This document shows, piece by piece, positions 61,406 to 64,000 of a stretch of DNA of 64,000 bases. Made by a program: the position numbers and the translations under genes. The number at the start of each line of letters is the position of its first letter. Position 1 is the first letter of the stretch. The stretch comes from Treponema sp. Its GTDB lineage: Bacteria > Spirochaetota > Spirochaetia > Treponematales > Treponemataceae. The notes under the pieces were generated by a model, which saw only the letters and a list, made by a program, of their open reading frames with translations, did no database searches and was not told where the DNA came from. The DNA is taken from the NCBI GenBank assembly GCA_022510865.1, contig JAFLSQ010000005.1, forward strand, positions 1 to 64,000, in the 5' to 3' direction.

Positions 61406-61443
61406 CAAAACAGCCACCCAAAAAGGGCGGCTGTTTTGTCAGG
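61401..61443 (+). terminator. Long hairpin terminator containing the lipoprotein stop codon
   Basis: CCTGACAAAACAGCC (61401-61415) is an exact complement of 61429-61443, enclosing ACCC-AAAAA-GGGC. The stop TGA (61403-61405) is in the 5' arm. The inner GCC-A-CCC/GGG-C-GGC stem followed by TGTTTTG can act as a terminator. Confidence 0.6.
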
Positions 61444-61480
61444 AGCGCGCTTCACGCTTTACCGTGCGAGCGGAGCGCTA

Positions 61481-61507
61481 TTGACTAAAAACAATTATTT
61501 TTATAAC
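61481..61507 (+). promoter_or_regulatory. Probable promoter of tRNA-Leu
   Basis: TTGACT (61481-61486), 15 bases (short), TATAAC (61502-61507). Confidence 0.45.
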
Positions 61508-61549
61508 ATCAGTCCTGCAATCAGAGACTTGGGTCTGGTTTTTGCGACC

Positions 61550-61629
61550 GCGGGAGTGGTGGAATTGGCAGACACGCCAGACTTAGGATCTGGTGCTTCG
61601 GCGTGAGGGTTCAAGTCCCTCCCCCCGCA
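61550..61629 (+). tRNA. tRNA-Leu (UAG)
   Basis: 80 bases with a type II variable arm (TGCTTCGGCGT), anticodon loop CTTAGGA and T-loop TTCAAGT. The acceptor GCGGGAG/CCCCCGC has an A6-C67 mismatch. Discriminator A; CCA is not encoded. Confidence 0.93.
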
Positions 61630-61743
61630 TGATGACAGCAGATTGACAGCACATTAAGTTAAGAAAATCGGATTTACACGCAAGCAGATATGACAGCACG
61701 AGCGTAAAAATAACGCTGGCTGAAATATAACGCATAAAACATA

Positions 61744-61772
61744 TTGACGTTTTTTGTTTTATATATTATAGT
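61744..61772 (+). promoter_or_regulatory. Strong promoter of the tRNA-Gly pair
   Basis: TTGACG (61744-61749), 17 bases, TATAGT (61767-61772). The leader 61779-61861 holds a possible tRNA-Gly remnant. Confidence 0.7.
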
Positions 61773-61861
61773 ATCAAAGCCTGTTTATCATACGTTGGGG
61801 TGTATTTGCGGAAATCACAGGGGGCGACTCCTTTCCCGGCACGACGGCTGCTATGATTCTT

Positions 61862-61933
61862 GCGGAAATAGCTCAGTGGTAGAGCGCCACCTTGCCAAGG
61901 TGGATGTCGCGGGTCCGACTCCCGTTTTCCGCT
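61862..61933 (+). tRNA. tRNA-Gly (GCC), copy 1
   Basis: 72 bases. Acceptor GCGGAAA/TTTCCGC, anticodon loop TTGCCAA, discriminator T as usual for glycine. The T-loop reads TCCGACT instead of the near-universal TTCrAnT, so position 55 is C. The D-loop GG pair is present. CCA not encoded. Confidence 0.9.
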
Positions 61934-61959
61934 CTAGGACGCAAGTCCTCCAGTTCAAT

Positions 61960-62031
61960 GCGGAAATAGCTCAGTGGTAGAGCGCCACCTTGCCAAGGTG
62001 GATGTCGCGGGTCCGACTCCCGTTTTCCGCT
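61960..62031 (+). tRNA. tRNA-Gly (GCC), copy 2, identical to copy 1
   Basis: Identical over all 72 bases and the preceding T to copy 1, including the odd T-loop. The 26-base spacer holds a small GGAC-GCAA-GTCC stem. The pair looks like a recent tandem duplication or a gene-conversion pair. Confidence 0.9.
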
Positions 62032-62041
62032 GGAATCACAC

Positions 62042-62077
62042 AATAGAGACGCAATTTTATTGTGTCTCTATTTTTTT
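62042..62077 (+). terminator. Rho-independent terminator after the tRNA-Gly pair
   Basis: A 14-base stem (62042-62055 with 62059-62072, one G-T pair) and a three-base loop run into T. TATAAT at 62077-62082 overlaps its end and may be the -10 of tig. Confidence 0.85.
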
Positions 62078-62105
62078 ATAATCCTATGGTTCAAAGGAGA
62101 CCACA

Positions 62106-63461
62106 TTGAAAATCACAAAAGAATTCAAAGAGCTTGAGAAATCATCGGTGCAGCTGACTGTGACAATCGCAAAGGGCGATGTAGCGGAATCATACAAATC
62201 AACGCTCGGCAAGTACGTCAAGAACGCGCAGATTCCCGGATTCAGGAAAGGCCACGTTCCCGCGAACGTGCTTGAGAGAAAGTACGGCGACTCAATCAAG
62301 GCGGATGCCATCGGCGAGCTGATTGACCGCTCTTTTGACGAGATTTTCAAGGAGGAGACGGACATGAGGCCGCTCCCCTACTCACAGCCGGTCATGGACG
62401 AGATGCCGGCCCTGGACATCACGAAGGACCTCACCTACACCGTGAAATACGATGTTTTCCCCAAAGTCGATGTCAAGAATTTCGGCGGGATAACAGTGAA
62501 GGAGCCGCAGGTCACAATCACAGACGACGACCTGAACGAGGAGCTTAAGGCGATGCAGGAGCGCAACGCGATGGTGATTGACAAGAAAGACGGCGTTGTG
62601 GAGAAGGACAACATCGTGACAATCAATTACTGTGAGCTTGACGACGAGGGCAAGGAAATCGAAGGGACAAGCCGCGAGGATTTTGTGTTCACCGTCGGCT
62701 CGGGCGAGAACATCTACAAGATTGACGATGAGATAACCGGGATGAAAAAGGACGAGAGCAAGGAAATCACCAAGAAATACAAGAAGGACGATGAGAACGA
62801 GGATCTTGCCGGCAAGACCAAGAGAATCAGGGTGACTGTGAAATCCGTGAAAATCCGTGACCTCCCGGCCCTTGACGATGAGTTCGCGCAGGACTGCAAC
62901 GAGAAGTACAAGACTCTTGACGACATGAAGGCGGACATCAGGAACAACATGGAGACCGCGAAGAACCGCAGAATCCGCGAGATGAAGAACAACTCGCTTC
63001 TGGAGCAGCTGGTGGAGAAAAACGCGTTCGACATCCCCGCCTCAATGCTTCAGGCGGAGCTTGACGGCCGCTGGAGGATGATGGCGCAGCAGTTCCAGAC
63101 AACGCCCGAGCAGCTTGACAAGATGATTGCGGCTTCCGGGCAGACAAAACAGGCCATGCTTGAGCAGTGGACCGGTGACAGCGAGAAAATGCTGAAATCC
63201 CGGATTATAGTTGACTCCCTGATTCGCGCCAGAAACATCAGCGTGACGCCCGAGGAGATTGAGGCGCAGTACGCCAAGATTGCCGAGGAAGGCGGAATGA
63301 GCGTGGATGAGGTGAAAAAACATTATGATGACCCGCGCTCAAAAGAGTATCTGATTGACGACACAAAAGAGAACAAGCTCTACGACGAGATTTACAAGGA
63401 AGTCAAGGTCACAAAAGGTGACAAGCTGACTTTCAAGCAGCTTTTTGAGCAGCGCGCTTAG
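62106..63461 (+). CDS. tig: Trigger factor (ribosome-associated chaperone/PPIase)
   Basis: 451 residues from TTG 62106 with AGGAG six bases upstream. The ribosome-binding signature is PGFRKGHVP in the N-terminal domain. The FKBP-type PPIase domain (about 150-245) starts near DGVVEKDNIVTINYCELDD. The helical C-terminal domain begins at LPALDDEFAQDC. The KKDDENEDLAGKTKR loop is a little longer than usual. It precedes clpP, a common bacterial order. Confidence 0.94.
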   Translation: MKITKEFKELEKSSVQLTVTIAKGDVAESYKSTLGKYVKNAQIPGFRKGHVPANVLERKYGDSIKADAIGELIDRSFDEIFKEETDMRPLPYSQPVMDEMPALDITKDLTYTVKYDVFPKVDVKNFGGITVKEPQVTITDDDLNEELKAMQERNAMVIDKKDGVVEKDNIVTINYCELDDEGKEIEGTSREDFVFTVGSGENIYKIDDEITGMKKDESKEITKKYKKDDENEDLAGKTKRIRVTVKSVKIRDLPALDDEFAQDCNEKYKTLDDMKADIRNNMETAKNRRIREMKNNSLLEQLVEKNAFDIPASMLQAELDGRWRMMAQQFQTTPEQLDKMIAASGQTKQAMLEQWTGDSEKMLKSRIIVDSLIRARNISVTPEEIEAQYAKIAEEGGMSVDEVKKHYDDPRSKEYLIDDTKENKLYDEIYKEVKVTKGDKLTFKQLFEQRA

Positions 63462-63489
63462 AAATCAGGAGAGCGGAGCAATCACAAAA

Positions 63490-63519
63490 GGAATGAGCAT
63501 GAACTCATTCCTTTTTTTT
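63490..63519 (+). terminator. Rho-independent terminator after tig
   Basis: GGAATGAG, loop CATGAA, CTCATTCC, then eight T. Confidence 0.9.
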
Positions 63520-63537
63520 GCAGTTTGCTATGTTCTT

Positions 63538-63565
63538 TTTGCAGGAAATCCAGTATATTTATAAA
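63538..63565 (+). promoter_or_regulatory. Sigma-70-type promoter of clpP
   Basis: TTTGCA (63538-63543), 16 bases, TATAAA (63560-63565). Confidence 0.55.
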
Positions 63566-63588
63566 AGGATTTTAGACAGGGGAAAATT

Positions 63589-64000
63589 ATGAACGAGAGC
63601 ATGAACACACTGGTTCCGTATGTGGTCGAGAAAACCGGCAACGGCGAGCGAACCTACGATATTTTTTCAAGGCTTCTGAAAGACAGGATTGTTTTCATTG
63701 ACGGCGAGATAAACGATGCCACGGCGGATCTGGTTGTGGCGCAGATTCTTTTCCTTGAGTCCGAGAACCCGGACAAGGACATCAGCATTTACATCAACTC
63801 TCCGGGAGGAAGCGTGACCGCGGGGCTTGCAATCTACGACACGATGAAATACGTGAAATGCGGAATTCAGACAATCTGCATGGGGCAGGCGGCGAGCATG
63901 GCGGCCATTCTTCTTGCGGGCGGCACAAAAGGCAAGCGGTACGCCCTGCCCTCAAGCCGTGTGATGATTCACCAGCCGCGCGGCGGGGTTGAGGGTCAGG
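63589..64000 (+). CDS. clpP: ATP-dependent Clp protease proteolytic subunit ClpP (cut by window edge)
   Basis: The first 137 residues are inside the window. The serine peptidase of the Clp complex: [17 protein letters not shown], catalytic Ser103 in GQAASMAA and His128 in RVMIHQP. The catalytic Asp lies beyond the edge. ACAGGGG precedes the ATG. Separated from tig by a strong terminator, with its own promoter. Confidence 0.96.
   Translation, partial: MNESMNTLVPYVVEKTGNGERTYDIFSRLLKDRIVFIDGEINDATADLVVAQILFLESENPDKDISIYINSPGGSVTAGLAIYDTMKYVKCGIQTICMGQAASMAAILLAGGTKGKRYALPSSRVMIHQPRGGVEGQ

Noticed and set aside
61744..61980. 78-codon plus-strand frame
   Set aside because: It runs through the tRNA-Gly genes.

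Overview
The window reads as chromosomal DNA from a treponeme (Spirochaetota), most likely a gut or rumen anaerobe of roughly even base composition. The evidence is: two short FlaB core flagellins; a hook protein FlgE with the Lys165/Cys178 pair used by treponemes for lysinoalanine cross-linking; FlbB; a eukaryote-like hexokinase; an oxygen-sensitive class III ribonucleotide reductase; and many lipoproteins and TPR proteins. No insertion sequence, phage or CRISPR array was seen. Species is not determined.

Layout. 1-3478: start of an exported protein, then a membrane sugar-phosphate transferase coupled to an Omp85-like beta-barrel protein. 3479-9848 (minus): a TPR-like exported protein, ispG, and a hook block flbB-fliK-flgD-flgE that lies directly behind hexokinase (9874-11160). 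11314-16187: UvrD/PcrA helicase, an ABC-F ATPase and a PilZ-like protein. 16456-22679: sugar kinase, araD-like epimerase/aldolase, recO, recJ, M23 peptidase. 22724-27851 (minus): membrane protein, ligA, trmB, lipoprotein, unknown cytoplasmic protein. 27915-30991: multi-spanning membrane protein and dinB. 31135-35868 (minus): NHL/VWA protein, TPR protein, surE, galactokinase-like kinase. 35940-41805: lnt, then nrdR-nrdD-(glycyl radical/redoxin protein)-nrdG. 41819-46390: nrnA-like phosphoesterase, exported proteins, tRNA-Met, a sigma-54-promoted HTH gene, rdgB. 46607-54486: flaB, flaB, flaG, fliD, an unknown gene, a PilZ protein, a small gene, tsaE, tsaB. 54476-58787 (minus): flgN-flgK-flgL-fliW-csrA. 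58966-62031: six tRNA genes flanking an AT-rich mosaic lipoprotein gene. 62106-64000: tig and the start of clpP.

How parts work together. The flagellar genes cover hook assembly, filament subunits and cap, hook-filament junction proteins, and the CsrA-FliW flagellin control pair. The first flagellin leader carries two GGA-in-loop hairpins, one over the Shine-Dalgarno, as expected for a CsrA target. Sigma-28-type promoters precede the first flagellin and flgN.

The most unusual items are as follows. (1) A class III ribonucleotide reductase whose glycyl radical segment is absent from NrdD and encoded in the next gene, fused to a CPNC redoxin domain, in the same frame behind a double UGA. (2) Three homopolymeric C/G tracts just upstream of TATAGT -10 boxes, ahead of a surface-sugar transferase, a PilZ-like protein and a surface lipoprotein, suggesting phase variation. 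(3) At least seven genes with good promoters so close to the start codon that their mRNAs should be leaderless. (4) A near-perfect sigma-54 promoter ahead of an orphan HTH gene. (5) Twin tRNA-Gly genes with a non-standard T-loop.
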